A DNA stretch of 64,000 nt from Actinomadura syzygii (lineage in GTDB: Bacteria; Actinomycetota; Actinomycetes; Streptosporangiales; Streptosporangiaceae): assembly GCF_008085905.1 (NCBI RefSeq), contig NZ_VSFF01000001.1, positions 795,009 through 859,008 on the forward strand, in the 5' to 3' direction. The position numbers and the translations under genes are program-made. The notes below the pieces were generated by a model. The model saw only the letters and a list, made by a program, of their open reading frames with translations, was not told where the DNA came from and did no database searches. Positions 15,048 to 24,448 of the stretch are shown in pieces (the stretch's first letter is position 1; the number at the start of each line of letters is the position of its first letter).

Positions 15048-17260
15048 CCGCGCGCCACACCGAGCCCAGAGGACACTGGGTTCTGCTGCTGCTGGGCGGT
15101 CTCGTCCTCACCGTGCTCCTCCTCCTGGACGGCTTCGCCAACGGCGCGGTCGGCGAGGCGCCGCGCGCCGAGTCAGCGCCGACCGGCGGGCCGGTGCCGT
15201 CCTCGGTGACGTCCGGCGGCCCGGTCGTCAGTGTCGTGGACGGCGCGCCCCGCACCCGCCGCACGCCGCCGAAGACCATCGCGCTGACCTTCGACGACGG
15301 CCCCGACCCCGAATGGACGCCCCGCGTCCTGGACGTCCTCCGCCGCCACGGCGCGCACGGCACGTTCTTCACGGTCGGCGCGCGCGTCGCCGAGCATCCG
15401 GCGCTGACCCGGCGCATCCTCCGCGAGGGCAACGAGATCGGCTCGCACACCTACACGCACGCCGACCTCGCGACCGTCCCGACCTGGCGGGGACGCCTCG
15501 AACTCGACCTCACTCAGCGCGCGCTGGCGGGCGCGGCGGGCGTCCACACGCGGCTGGTGCGGATGCCGTACTCGTCCCGCCCGGACGGCCTGACCGGCGC
15601 GGAGTGGCGCGCGGCGGAGCGGGCTGGGGAGGCGGGGTACGTCGTCGTCCTCACCGACCGCGACACCGAGGACTGGCGGCGGCCCGGCGCGGCGAAGATC
15701 GTCCAGGCGGCGCTGGACGGCGACGCGCGCGGCGCGGGCGCGGTCGTGATGCTGCACGACTCGGGCGGCGACCGGTCGCAGACCGTCGCGGCGGTCGAGC
15801 GGATCATCGAGCGGCTCCAGCCGCTCGGCTACCGCTTCACGACGCTCACCGCCGCGCTCGGCCTGCCGCCCGCCGAGGCCCGGGTGTCCGCCCGCGAGCG
15901 GGCCGTCGGCTGGACGCTCGTCGCCGCGCAGCGCGCCGCGTCCACCCTCACCGGGACGATGGAGGCGCTGTTCGCGGTCGCCGGGATCCTCTACGTGCTG
16001 CGGCTCGTGACGCTGCTGCTGTTCGCGCACGTCCACGTGCGGCGCGTCCGGGGCCACGCCCGTGAGCCGGGCCGCCGCCGTCGCCGTCGCCGCCCCCGCG
16101 GTGAGCCGCCCGCGCCAGTGATCGAGGGCGAGCTGCCGCCCGACCCGTTCCCGCCCGTGTCGGTGATCGTCCCCGCGTACAACGAGGAGGCGGGGATCGG
16201 CGCGGCGGTCGCCTCGCTGCTCGACACCGACTACCCCGGCACGGTCGAGGTGATCGTGGTGGACGACGGCTCCACCGACCGCACCGCCGAGATCGTCGAG
16301 GCGATGGGGATTCCCGACGTCCGGCTCGTCCGGAAACCGAACGGCGGGAAGCCGAGCGCGCTGAACGCGGGGATCGCGGTCGCCGGCGCCGACGTCCTCG
16401 TGCTGGTGGACGGCGACACGGTCTTCCAGCGCGACACCATACGGCGGCTCGTCGCGCCGCTCGCCGACCCGGCGGTGGGCGCGGTCAGCGGCAACACCAA
16501 GGTCGCCAACCGGGACGGCGTCCTCGGCCGCTGGCAGCACATCGAGTACGTGATCGGCTTCAACCTCGACCGGCGGATGTACGACGTCCTGCGGTGCATG
16601 CCGACCGTCCCCGGCGCGATCGGGGCGTTCCGCAGGTCGGCGCTGGCGCGGGTCGGGGGCGTCCCCGGCGACACCCTCGCCGAGGACACCGACCTCACCA
16701 TGGCGATCTGCCGCACCGGCCTCCGCGTCGTCTACGAGGAGACGGCCCTCGCCTGGACGGAGACCCCCGCCTCGCTGGGCCAGCTCTGGAAGCAGCGCTA
16801 CCGCTGGTGCTACGGGACGATGCAGGCGATGTGGAAGCACCGCCGCTCCCTCGTCGAGGGCGGCGCGTCCGGACGGTTCGGCCGCCGCTGCCTGCCCTAC
16901 CTGACCGTGTTCCAGGTGCTGCTGCCGCTGTTCGCCCCCGCCATCGACCTGTTCGCGCTGCTCGGCGTCGTCTTCGTCGACCCGGTCGCGCCCCTGCTCA
17001 CCTGGACGGTCTTCGTCGCCGCCCAGACCGCCGCGGGCGCCTACGCCCTCTGGCTGGACGGCGAGCCCATCCGCCCCCTGTGGACGCTTCCGCTCCAGCA
17101 GTTCGTCTACCGGCAGCTCATGTACCTGGTGGTCGTGCAGTCGGTGGTCACGGCGCTGCTCGGGTCGCGGCTCGGGTGGCACACCGTCCGCCGGACGGGC
17201 ACCTTCACCGACCTCGGCAGCGGCCGGGAACAATCCCGGGGACCCGTCGGTTACACATGA
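15044..17260 (+). CDS. Bifunctional polysaccharide deacetylase / family 2 glycosyltransferase (MatB-like)
   Basis: This 738-residue membrane enzyme joins an external NodB-type deacetylase and a cytoplasmic processive GT2 synthase. A signal-anchor (about 10-32) is followed by the deacetylase (about 75-285, TFDDGPDPEW and SHTYTHADL) and a membrane segment near 305-330. The GT2 domain (about 375-640) has VVDDGSTDRT, VDGDTVF, EDTDLTMAI and QRYRWCYG, and several C-terminal helices follow. The architecture matches Streptomyces MatB, which with MatA makes a poly-beta-1,6-N-acetylglucosamine-like surface glycan that glues mycelial pellets. The TTG start overlaps the preceding stop. Function is inferred from architecture, and the sugar is not proven. 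Confidence 0.88.
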   Translation: MTARHTEPRGHWVLLLLGGLVLTVLLLLDGFANGAVGEAPRAESAPTGGPVPSSVTSGGPVVSVVDGAPRTRRTPPKTIALTFDDGPDPEWTPRVLDVLRRHGAHGTFFTVGARVAEHPALTRRILREGNEIGSHTYTHADLATVPTWRGRLELDLTQRALAGAAGVHTRLVRMPYSSRPDGLTGAEWRAAERAGEAGYVVVLTDRDTEDWRRPGAAKIVQAALDGDARGAGAVVMLHDSGGDRSQTVAAVERIIERLQPLGYRFTTLTAALGLPPAEARVSARERAVGWTLVAAQRAASTLTGTMEALFAVAGILYVLRLVTLLLFAHVHVRRVRGHAREPGRRRRRRRPRGEPPAPVIEGELPPDPFPPVSVIVPAYNEEAGIGAAVASLLDTDYPGTVEVIVVDDGSTDRTAEIVEAMGIPDVRLVRKPNGGKPSALNAGIAVAGADVLVLVDGDTVFQRDTIRRLVAPLADPAVGAVSGNTKVANRDGVLGRWQHIEYVIGFNLDRRMYDVLRCMPTVPGAIGAFRRSALARVGGVPGDTLAEDTDLTMAICRTGLRVVYEETALAWTETPASLGQLWKQRYRWCYGTMQAMWKHRRSLVEGGASGRFGRRCLPYLTVFQVLLPLFAPAIDLFALLGVVFVDPVAPLLTWTVFVAAQTAAGAYALWLDGEPIRPLWTLPLQQFVYRQLMYLVVVQSVVTALLGSRLGWHTVRRTGTFTDLGSGREQSRGPVGYT

Positions 17261-17371
17261 CAGCCGGTGTGCCTGGTGTCCCCGGGCCTCACCTTTCGCC
17301 TTCACGGAATACCGTCCGGCTGGAGCCGTGTTGTGCATTTCGCCGAGAGGCGACCCCACACACCGGTCTTT

Positions 17372-17415
17372 GATCAGAGCCCCGCGCGGCCTCAGGGCCG
17401 GGCGGGGCTCTGATC
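17372..17415 (+). terminator. Strong hairpin between matB-like gene and tenA
   Basis: Perfect 14-bp arms (17372-17385 GATCAGAGCCCCGC and 17402-17415) enclose a 16-nt loop that can itself pair (GGCC/GGCC), followed by TTTCG. It lies 111 nt after the matB-like stop and only 23 nt before the tenA start. It may end the first transcript or act as a leader structure for tenA. Confidence 0.75.
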
Positions 17416-17438
17416 TTTCGCGATGCGAGACTGCGGGC

Positions 17439-18041
17439 ATGAGCCTCGCCGCGCACCTGGAGAAGATCGGCCGTCCGCTGGTCGACGAACAGCTCGAACA
17501 CCCCACCGTGCGGGGCATCGCCCAAGGGGACCTGGACGAGGCCGTCTTCCGCTCCTGGCTTGAGCAGGACTACCTCTTCCTGCACGACTACACCCGCGTG
17601 TTCTCCCGGCTGGCCTGGAAGGCGCCCGCCGCCCACCTCGGCGACCTGGTCGACCTCGCCCACGCGACGTACCGCGGCGAGCTCGACCTGCACCGTTCGC
17701 TGTCCGCGAGCTTCGACGCCGACCTGGACGGCGCGACGAAGGGCCCGGCCTGCGCCGCGTACACGTCCTTCCTGCTGGAGAGCGCCGCCGACTACGCGGG
17801 CGGCCTCGCCGCCCTCTACCCCTGCATGTGGGGCTACTCCACGCTCGGACGGCTGCTCGCCGACGACCCGCCGGCCGAGCCGCGCTACCGCCGCTGGGTC
17901 GACACCTACGCCGACCCCGGCTTCGCCGAGCTGACCGCCCGCATCGCCCAGATGATCGACGAGTCCGGGGCCGACCCGGCGACCGCCGAACGCCTCTTCC
18001 TGGACGGCATGCGCCACGAGCTGGCCTTCTGGGACGTCTGA
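17439..18041 (+). CDS. tenA: TenA-family aminopyrimidine aminohydrolase (thiaminase II)
   Basis: The 200-residue all-helical protein has the TenA/PQQC fold. Recognisable segments are FRSWLEQDYLFLHDYTRVF, the active-site Cys region LYPCMWGYS and the C-terminal Glu region ERLFLDGMRHELAFWD. TenA hydrolyses aminopyrimidines from degraded thiamine and so salvages HMP for thiamine synthesis. A TPP-riboswitch-controlled HMP transporter lies 10 kb away in the same window. No THI element precedes tenA itself; instead a strong hairpin ends 23 nt before the ATG. Some family members have other substrates, so the exact activity is inferred. Confidence 0.85.
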   Translation: MSLAAHLEKIGRPLVDEQLEHPTVRGIAQGDLDEAVFRSWLEQDYLFLHDYTRVFSRLAWKAPAAHLGDLVDLAHATYRGELDLHRSLSASFDADLDGATKGPACAAYTSFLLESAADYAGGLAALYPCMWGYSTLGRLLADDPPAEPRYRRWVDTYADPGFAELTARIAQMIDESGADPATAERLFLDGMRHELAFWDV

Positions 18042-18112
18042 CCCGCGCGGAGCGCGCAGCCGGGAAATAAGGGGTTGCCGGGCCCGCGGCCGCGTTGATC
18101 ATATTGCGACAC

Positions 18113-19303
18113 ATGCGGACCTACCGGGAACTGTTTCGCTCGCCGGAGTTCAGCCCCCTGTTCGCGGTCGTCACGGTGCAGGGCGCCGCGATGACGGTCA
18201 GCGGGCTGGCGCTCGGCGTCCTCGTCTACTCCGCCACCGACTCCCCGCTGCTCGCCGCGCTCAGCATGTTCGGCGCGTCCCTCACCCAGATGGTCGGGGC
18301 GATGGCCCTGCTGTCGGCGGCGGACCGGCTGCCGCCGCGCGCCGCGCTCGCCACGCTGGTGCTGGTCACCGGGCTCGGGACGGCCGTGCTCGCCGTCCCC
18401 GGCCTGCCCGTGTGGGGGCTGTTCGCCGTCGTGCTCGCGCTCGGCCTGATCGGCGCGGTGCTCGGCGGCGTCCGGTACGGGCTGCTCAGCCAGATCCTGC
18501 CGCGCGAGGGCTACCTGATCGGACGCTCCGTCCTGAACATGTCGACGGGGCTGACGCAGATCCTCGGGTTCGCGAGCGGCGGCGTCCTCGTGACCGTGCT
18601 GTCGCCGCGTGGAACGCTCCTCGTCGCGGCCGGTCTCGACGTCCTCGCCGCCTTGGCGGCGTGGCGGTTGCTCACGTCCCGTCCCCCGCGCGCTGCGGGG
18701 CGCCCGTCGGTGGCCGAGACGTGGCGGGTGAACGCGCTGCTGTGGTCGTCGCGTCCGCGCCGGTACGTCTACCTGGCGATGTGGCTGCCGAACGGGCTGA
18801 TCGTGGGCTGCGAGGCGGTGTTCGTCCCGTACTCGCCGGACCGCGCGGGCGTCCTCCTCGCGTTCGCCGCCGCCGGGATGCTGGTGGGGGACGTCGCGGC
18901 GGGACGGTTCGTCCCGCACGGCTGGCGGCACCGGCTCGAAGCCCCGCTCCGCGTCGTGCTCGCCGCGCCCTACCTGGTCTTCGCGGTGCAGCCGGGGGTG
19001 CCGGTCGCGGCCGTCGTCGTCCTGGTCGCGTCGATCGGCTACGGCTCCACGCTGCTGCTCCAGGACCGGCTGATGACCCTGACCCCGGACGAGGTCCACG
19101 GGCAGGCGCTCGGGCTCCACTCGTCCGGGATGCTGACCATGCAGGCCGTCGCCGCCGCGCTCTCCGGGACGGTCGCCGAGTGGACGTCGCCCGGCACGGC
19201 GATGGCGGTGATGGCGGCGGCCTCGCTCCTGACCACGCTGGCGCTGGCGCCGGGGCTGCGGCCCGTCGCGCGCGGCGGCGAACCGGGCCCCGCCGCCACC
19301 TGA
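18113..19303 (+). CDS. MFS transporter
   Basis: This 396-residue protein has about 12 hydrophobic helices and the loose Major Facilitator pattern, starting RTYRELFRSPEFSPLFAVVT as in actinobacterial MFS exporters. The loop after helix 4 (RYGLLSQILPREGYLIGRS) resembles those of drug-efflux-type members. ATG 18113 is used because CATATT lies 7 nt upstream, consistent with a leaderless transcript. The TTG at 18095 would place that box inside the coding region. The gene ends in a 13-nt repeat array copying its stop codon. The substrate is unknown. Confidence 0.8.
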   Translation: MRTYRELFRSPEFSPLFAVVTVQGAAMTVSGLALGVLVYSATDSPLLAALSMFGASLTQMVGAMALLSAADRLPPRAALATLVLVTGLGTAVLAVPGLPVWGLFAVVLALGLIGAVLGGVRYGLLSQILPREGYLIGRSVLNMSTGLTQILGFASGGVLVTVLSPRGTLLVAAGLDVLAALAAWRLLTSRPPRAAGRPSVAETWRVNALLWSSRPRRYVYLAMWLPNGLIVGCEAVFVPYSPDRAGVLLAFAAAGMLVGDVAAGRFVPHGWRHRLEAPLRVVLAAPYLVFAVQPGVPVAAVVVLVASIGYGSTLLLQDRLMTLTPDEVHGQALGLHSSGMLTMQAVAAALSGTVAEWTSPGTAMAVMAAASLLTTLALAPGLRPVARGGEPGPAAT

Positions 19304-19355
19304 CGCCGCCACCTGACGCCGCCACCCGAGACCACCGCCTGACGCCGCCACCTGC
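19291..19355 (+). repeat. 13-nt tandem repeat (CGCCGCCACCTGA) including the MFS stop codon
   Basis: Five consecutive 13-nt units begin inside the last codons of the MFS gene: CGCCGCCACCTGA twice, then CGCCGCCACCCGA, GACCACCGCCTGA and CGCCGCCACCTGC. TGA occurs at 19301, 19314 and 19340, so a frame change accompanies each 13-nt step. The array reaches to 4 nt before the convergent oxidoreductase stop. Confidence 0.85.
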
Positions 19356-19358
19356 CGG

Positions 19359-20435
19359 TCAGCCCGTGAGGGCCGGGTAGTCGACGTAGCCCTGGTGCCC
19401 GCCGCCGTGGACCAGGGCGCTGTCGTAGTCGTTGAGCGGCGCGCCGCTCGCGAACCGCGCCGGGAGGTCGGGGTTGGAGATGAACAGGCGGCCGAAGGAG
19501 AACACGTCCGCGAGGCCCGCTTCGAGGGCCTGCTCCCCCGCCGTCCGGGAGGTCGGCTCGGGGCCGTTGAAGTTGCCGATCAGCGTCCCTGACCAGCGCG
19601 GCCGCAGGTCGGCCAGCGCCCCGTACTCGCCGCGCTCGATGACGTGCAGGTACGCGAGGCCGAGCGGGTCGAGGGCGGCGACGAGCGCCCGGTAGGCGCC
19701 CTGCGGGTCCACCTCGGCGATCTCGTTCTCCGGGTTGTCGGGGGAGACGCGCAGCCCGACGCGCTCCGGCCCGACCTCGGCGGCGACGGCCTCGACCACG
19801 TCGACCGCGAAGCGCAGGCGTCCGGCGAGCGAGCCGCCGTACCGGTCGGTGCGCCGGTTGGTGTTCTCGGCCAGGAACTGCTGGATCAGGTAGCCGTTCG
19901 CGCCGTGCACCTCGACCCCGTCGAACCCGGCGCGGACGGCGTTGCGCGCGGCCCCCGCGAAGGCCGCGACCACTGCCTCCACCTCGGCGGTCGTCAGCGC
20001 GCGCGGCGTGACGTGCGCGACCTTGCCCTCGTTCGTGCGGATCGTCTCGGACTCGATCCGCACCGCCGAGGGCGCGACGGGCGTCGCGCCGCCCGGCAGC
20101 GTGCGCGGGTGCGACATGCGTCCGACGTGCCAGAGCTGGGCGAAGATCGTCCCGCCTTCGGCGTGCACGGCACCCGTGACCTCGCGCCAGGCGGCCACCT
20201 GCGCGTCCGTGACCAGGCCGGGGACGCCCGGCTCGCCCTTCCCGAGGGCGTCCGGCCAGATCCCCTCGCTGACGATCAGCCCGGCCGTCGCGCGCTGCGC
20301 GTAGTACTCCGCGGTCAGCGGGCTCGGAACGCCGGTCGCGTCGTCCGCCCGGTTGCGCGTCATCGGCGCCATCGCGATCCGGTTGCGCAGCGCCAGGCGC
20401 GGGCCGTCGTAGGGGAGCAGGAGCTGGCTGGTCAT
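19359..20435 (-). CDS. Old Yellow Enzyme-type alkene reductase
   Basis: The 358-residue FMN protein has the single TIM-barrel fold of Old Yellow Enzymes. Visible are RIAMAPMTRNRA near the N terminus, FAQLWHVGRMSHP, the substrate-binding His/Asn segment GVEVHGANGYLIQQFL, and the C-terminal FMN-phosphate segment FGRLFISNPDLP. Thr in PMT and the HGAN pair place it with classical OYEs such as NemA. It reduces activated alkenes or nitro compounds with NAD(P)H. ATG 20435 has GGGAGG before it. The divergent MarR gene is its likely regulator. Confidence 0.9.
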   Translation of the reverse strand: MTSQLLLPYDGPRLALRNRIAMAPMTRNRADDATGVPSPLTAEYYAQRATAGLIVSEGIWPDALGKGEPGVPGLVTDAQVAAWREVTGAVHAEGGTIFAQLWHVGRMSHPRTLPGGATPVAPSAVRIESETIRTNEGKVAHVTPRALTTAEVEAVVAAFAGAARNAVRAGFDGVEVHGANGYLIQQFLAENTNRRTDRYGGSLAGRLRFAVDVVEAVAAEVGPERVGLRVSPDNPENEIAEVDPQGAYRALVAALDPLGLAYLHVIERGEYGALADLRPRWSGTLIGNFNGPEPTSRTAGEQALEAGLADVFSFGRLFISNPDLPARFASGAPLNDYDSALVHGGGHQGYVDYPALTG

Positions 20436-20455
20436 CGGATCCTCCCAAAGTAGTT

Positions 20456-20485
20456 TGCATGCACATACAATGAATGCATGCACAT
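20456..20485. promoter_or_regulatory. Direct-repeat operator (TGCATGCACAT twice) between OYE and marR-like genes
   Basis: TGCATGCACAT occurs at 20456-20466 and 20475-20485, 19 bp apart, each containing the palindrome TGCATGCA. TACAAT (20466-20471) between them is a good -10 for the rightward promoter, so a bound MarR dimer would block it. The A/T content contrasts with the surroundings. Confidence 0.65.
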
Positions 20486-20538
20486 GCAGATGTTGTCATT
20501 TCAGGTAAGCTGGCGTCAAGAGAGAAGGAGGCGCGGAG

Positions 20539-20979
20539 ATGGGCGCTGCAACCGGTACGAGTCCTGAGACGAAGGACGGCCTTCTCTGGGACGGCGTCGT
20601 CACCCTGCACGGACGTGTCGAGCACCGGCTCGCCAAGGCGCTCCAGCGCGAGCACAACATCGGCCTGTCGGAGTACCGGGCGCTGTGCCGGCTGTCCCGC
20701 GCCGCCGAGGGCGAGCTGCGCATGCAGGAGCTCGCCGACCTCATCGGCCTCAACCAGAGCTCGGTCAGCCGCCTCGTCGCCCGGCTGGAGGCCGCGGGCT
20801 TGACCCGCCGCGACATGTGCCCGAAGGACCGGCGCGGCGTCTACACGGTGATCACCGAGGAGGGGCGCGCCCTCCAGGAGGAGGCGTCCCCGACCTACGC
20901 CGGGACGCTGACCGAGGCCCTCGAAGCCGCCGCCGCCGACCCGGCCCTCGCGCCCGTCCTCGCCGGTCTGCGTCCCTGA
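20539..20979 (+). CDS. MarR-family transcriptional regulator
   Basis: This 146-residue winged-helix regulator has LSEYRALCRLSRAAEGELRM, the recognition region LADLIGLNQSSVSRLVARLE and the wing RDMCPKDRRGVYTVITEEGR. AGGAGG lies 8 nt before the ATG. It contains Cys residues in the wing and helix 2 (DMCP, ALCR), which could sense oxidants or electrophiles as in OhrR/NemR-like systems, but this is only a possibility. It is divergent from the Old Yellow Enzyme gene across a gap with direct-repeat TGCATGCA boxes. Confidence 0.9.
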   Translation: MGAATGTSPETKDGLLWDGVVTLHGRVEHRLAKALQREHNIGLSEYRALCRLSRAAEGELRMQELADLIGLNQSSVSRLVARLEAAGLTRRDMCPKDRRGVYTVITEEGRALQEEASPTYAGTLTEALEAAAADPALAPVLAGLRP

Positions 20980-21004
20980 GACACGCGCTCCTGAGACACG
21001 CGGA
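20975..21004 (+). repeat. 15-nt duplication including the marR-like stop codon
   Basis: CCTGAGACACGCGCT at 20975-20989 includes the stop TGA and is followed by a near copy, CCTGAGACACGCGGA. It is the same arrangement as the other stop-anchored repeats. Here the second TGA is in frame. Confidence 0.8.
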
Positions 21005-21038
21005 AAGCGCGGCCCCCGTTCTCACGGAGGCCGCGCTT
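21005..21038. terminator. Bidirectional terminator hairpin
   Basis: Arms AAGCGCGGCC (21005-21014) and GGCCGCGCTT (21029-21038) are perfectly complementary. The hairpin lies between the convergent marR-like gene and copA. Confidence 0.75.
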
Positions 21039-21048
21039 CGCGGTTCGG

Positions 21049-23361
21049 TCAGCGGGTCGCCGGGACCTCGGCCTTGGCCGACGTCGCGGCCGGGCCGACG
21101 GCGTCCGCCCGGTTCGCGTTCAGCGGCTTGAACCGGCGGAGCCGCAGGCTGTTGCTCACCACGAAGACCGAGGAGAACGCCATCGCGCCGCCCGCGATCA
21201 TCGGGACGAGCAGCCCGGACGCCGCCAGCGGCAGCGCCAGCACGTTGTAGGCGAACGCCCAGAACAGGTTCCCCTTGATCGTGCCGAGCGTGCGGCGGGA
21301 CAGCCGGATCGCGTCCGCCGCGGCCCGCAGGTCGCCGCGCACCAGGGTCAGGTCGGACGCCTCGATCGCCACGTCCGTCCCGGTGCCCATCGCGAGCCCG
21401 AGGTCGGCCTGAGCGAGCGCGGCGGCGTCGTTGACCCCGTCGCCGACCATCGCGACCGTCGCGCCCTCGGCCTGGAGGCGCTTGACGACGTCCACCTTGT
21501 CCTGCGGGAGGACGTCGGCGATGACCTCGTCGATGCCGACCGCGTCCGCGACCGTGCGGGCCACGGTCTCGTTGTCGCCGGTCAGCAGCACCGGACGCAG
21601 CCCGAGCGCCGTGAACTGCTCGATCGCCTCCGCCGAGGTCGGCTTGACCTGGTCGGCGACGGTGAGCACGGCGCGGGCGGCGCCGTCCCAGCCGACCGCG
21701 ATGGCGGTGCGGCCCTGGGCCTGCGCGTCCGCCATGGCGCGTTCGAGGTCGGGCGTCAGGTGCTGCGACCACTCGGCCAGGAGCTGCGGACGCCCGGCGA
21801 GCACGCCGTGCCCGTCCACGACTCCCTGGACGCCGAGGCCCTCGACGTTGGCGAAGTCCTCGACGGTACCGAGGTCGCCGACCCGCTCCGTGGCGCCCTT
21901 GGCGATGGCCTGCGCGATCGGGTGCTCGGAGGCGTTCTCCAGCGCCCCCGCCAGCCGGAGCACGTCGTCCTCGGCCACGCCGTCGGCGGTGATCACGTCG
22001 ACCAGCGCCATCCGGCCGGTGGTGACGGTGCCGGTCTTGTCCAGCACGATCGTGTCGATCCTCCGGGTCGACTCCAGCACCTCCGGGCCCTTGATCAGGA
22101 TGCCGAGCTGGGCGCCGCGGCCCGTCCCGACCATGAGGGCGGTCGGGGTCGCGAGGCCGAGCGCGCACGGGCAGGCGATGATCAGCACCGCCACGGCGGC
22201 GGTGAACGCCCCGGCCAGCGGCTCGCCGGTGCCGATCCAGAAGCCGAGCGTGCCGAGCGCCAGCGCGATCACCACCGGGACGAAGATCCCGGAGATCCGG
22301 TCGGCGAGCCGCTGCGCCTGCGCCTTGCCGGTCTGCGCGTCCTCCACCAGCTTCGCCATCTGCGCGAGCTGCGTGTCGGACCCGATCCGCGTCGCCCGGA
22401 CGAGCAGCCGCCCGCCCGCGTTCACCGTCGCGCCGACGACCGTGTCGCCCGGCCCGACCTCCACCGGGACGGACTCGCCGGTCAGCATGGAGGCGTCGAC
22501 CGCCGACGAGCCCTCCACGACCGTCCCGTCCGTGGCGACCTTCTCGCCCGGACGGACGACGAACACGTCGTCCACCGCCAGCTGGTCGACGGGGACGCGC
22601 TCCTCGCGCCCGCCGTCCCGGACGACCGAGACCTCCTTCGCGCCCAGTTCGAGCAGCGCCCGCAGCGCGGCCCCGGCCCGGCGCTTGGACCGCGTCTCGA
22701 AGTACCGTCCGGCCAGGATGAACATGATCACCCCGGACGCGGCCTCCAGGTAGATGTTCATCGACCCGTCGGACCGGGTCATCGAGAACTCGAACCCGTG
22801 CTTGACGCCCAGCTCGCCCGCCGTGCCGAAGAACAGCGCCCACAGCGACCACGCGAACGCCGCGATCGTGCCGAGCGAGATCAGCGTGTCCATGGTGGCC
22901 GCGCCGTGCCGCAGGTTGATCGCGGCCGCCTTGTGGAACGGCCAGCCCGCGTAGACGACGACCGGTGCCGCCAGCGTCAGCGACAGCCACTGCCACGCCT
23001 CGAACTGGAGGGCCGGGACCATCGCCATCGCGATGACCGGCACCGACAGCACGATCGCGGTGATCAGGCGCTGCCGCACCGGGCGCAGCCCGTCGTCCGG
23101 CTCCGCCTCCGCGTTCCCCTTGGGCCCCTTGGGCGGGGACGGGAGCTCCGCGGAGTACCCGGCCTTCTCGACGGCCGCGATCAGCTCGTCCGTCGACACC
23201 CCCGGGGTGTACTCGACGCGGGCCTTCTCCGTCGCGTAGTTGACCGTGGCGGTCACGCCGTCCAGCTTGTTGAGCTTGCGCTCGATGCGGTTGGCGCACG
23301 ACGCGCACGTCATCCCGCCGATCGCCAGCTCGACACGCTCGGACGCGGAGTCCGTGCTCAT
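21049..23361 (-). CDS. copA: Copper-translocating P1B-type ATPase
   Basis: The 770-residue ATPase has one N-terminal heavy-metal-associated domain (GGMTCASC, Cys19 and Cys22). The transmembrane metal site ACPCALG and the phosphorylation site DKTGT follow, then the P1B His-Pro ([10 protein letters not shown]) and the hinge [15 protein letters not shown] plus the HMA domain indicates Cu(I) export from the cytosol. GGAGGAGCG precedes ATG 23361. It is the last gene of an operon with a His-rich exported protein and a CopZ-like chaperone. Two CsoR-like boxes upstream of the chaperone suggest copper-induced derepression. Confidence 0.93.
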   Translation of the reverse strand: MSTDSASERVELAIGGMTCASCANRIERKLNKLDGVTATVNYATEKARVEYTPGVSTDELIAAVEKAGYSAELPSPPKGPKGNAEAEPDDGLRPVRQRLITAIVLSVPVIAMAMVPALQFEAWQWLSLTLAAPVVVYAGWPFHKAAAINLRHGAATMDTLISLGTIAAFAWSLWALFFGTAGELGVKHGFEFSMTRSDGSMNIYLEAASGVIMFILAGRYFETRSKRRAGAALRALLELGAKEVSVVRDGGREERVPVDQLAVDDVFVVRPGEKVATDGTVVEGSSAVDASMLTGESVPVEVGPGDTVVGATVNAGGRLLVRATRIGSDTQLAQMAKLVEDAQTGKAQAQRLADRISGIFVPVVIALALGTLGFWIGTGEPLAGAFTAAVAVLIIACPCALGLATPTALMVGTGRGAQLGILIKGPEVLESTRRIDTIVLDKTGTVTTGRMALVDVITADGVAEDDVLRLAGALENASEHPIAQAIAKGATERVGDLGTVEDFANVEGLGVQGVVDGHGVLAGRPQLLAEWSQHLTPDLERAMADAQAQGRTAIAVGWDGAARAVLTVADQVKPTSAEAIEQFTALGLRPVLLTGDNETVARTVADAVGIDEVIADVLPQDKVDVVKRLQAEGATVAMVGDGVNDAAALAQADLGLAMGTGTDVAIEASDLTLVRGDLRAAADAIRLSRRTLGTIKGNLFWAFAYNVLALPLAASGLLVPMIAGGAMAFSSVFVVSNSLRLRRFKPLNANRADAVGPAATSAKAEVPATR

Positions 23362-23402
23362 CGCTCCTCCTCTACCTCGGTCGTCGGTCTCGGTCGTCGG
23401 TC

Positions 23403-24371
23403 TCAGTGCGTGTGGGGTGTGTCGTCGTGGCCGCCGCCGTTCTGGGCGGGCGGCTGCGCGTCCCCGGCGTACACGGTGAACTCCGCCGTGCGGACCTTGC
23501 CGCCGTGCTTGAAGTCCAGGTAGAGGCGGTACGCGCCGGTACTCGGCGCCTCGGCGAAGAACGTGATCTCCGGCCCCGGCTTCGTCTTGCCGTCGCCCGG
23601 CGCCCCGTCCGGGTGGACGTGCAGGTAGGCGAGGTCGCCCTGGCGCAGCGCGACCAGGTGGCCGTACGCCTCCAGGTAGGGCTCCAGGTCGGTGACCGGC
23701 TTGCCGTCCTTGTTCACGGTCAGGGTCAGCTCGGTCGACTTGCCGGGGGCCAGGCCGCCGGTCAGGGCCACCTCGTAGCCGTCGACCTTCGCGACGCGCT
23801 CGGGCTTCGGGAGCGGCGTCGTCCGCAGGTCGCCCTGGACGAACACGTCCGCGCCGAGCGTGAGCTGCCGCTTCGCGCCCTCCGGCTGGACGTCGGTGAA
23901 GAACCGGTACACGCCGGGCTTCGGGAGCGTGATCGGGATCGTCCAGACGCCGCCGCCCGCCTCCGTGGGATGCACGTGCTGGAACCCGGACAGGTCGCGG
24001 CTCGCGATGATCAGGTGCAGCCGCTTGCCGTGCAGGGGCTTGAACCCGGTGACGGGCTCGCCGTCGGGGCCGTTGATGGTGAAGCGGAAGTCGGTCTTCT
24101 CGCCGGGGGTCACGTTCGTGTCGCGCGGGACGAGCGTGTAGCCGTCCTCGGAGACTTGGAGGCCGCCGGGCGCGTGCGCGGTCTCGCCGCCGCCGTGACC
24201 GCCCCCGCCGTGGTCCCCGCCACCCTGCCCGCCGCCGTGGCCGCCGCCGTCGTGCGAGGCCGTCTCGGCGGACGCCCCGACCGGACCGACGATCTTGCCG
24301 ACCCCGGCGGCGCCGCCGAAGACGACGGCCAGTCCCACCGCGTAGATCCCCAGCTTGCTCGCGCTGTTCAT
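23403..24371 (-). CDS. Exported His-rich protein of the copper operon
   Basis: This 322-residue protein has an N-terminal signal/anchor (about 6-32) and a Gly/His-rich linker (about 38-66, repeated GGGH and HGGG). Two beta-rich repeats follow, each with the pattern P-G-x-x-x-x-F and [12 protein letters not shown], like YtkA or CopC-related immunoglobulin folds. It ends in [11 protein letters not shown]. The many His residues and its place between copZ and copA suggest extracytoplasmic copper binding. Similar proteins are annotated only as hypothetical or heavy-metal-binding. Copper binding is inference from context. Confidence 0.75.
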   Translation of the reverse strand: MNSASKLGIYAVGLAVVFGGAAGVGKIVGPVGASAETASHDGGGHGGGQGGGDHGGGGHGGGETAHAPGGLQVSEDGYTLVPRDTNVTPGEKTDFRFTINGPDGEPVTGFKPLHGKRLHLIIASRDLSGFQHVHPTEAGGGVWTIPITLPKPGVYRFFTDVQPEGAKRQLTLGADVFVQGDLRTTPLPKPERVAKVDGYEVALTGGLAPGKSTELTLTVNKDGKPVTDLEPYLEAYGHLVALRQGDLAYLHVHPDGAPGDGKTKPGPEITFFAEAPSTGAYRLYLDFKHGGKVRTAEFTVYAGDAQPPAQNGGGHDDTPHTH

Positions 24372-24448
24372 TCCGTTTCACTCCACTCGGTGCCCGCGGG
24401 CACCCGCTCGGCCGGGTGCACCCCGCACGGCGGCGGGGCGCGCTCCGG

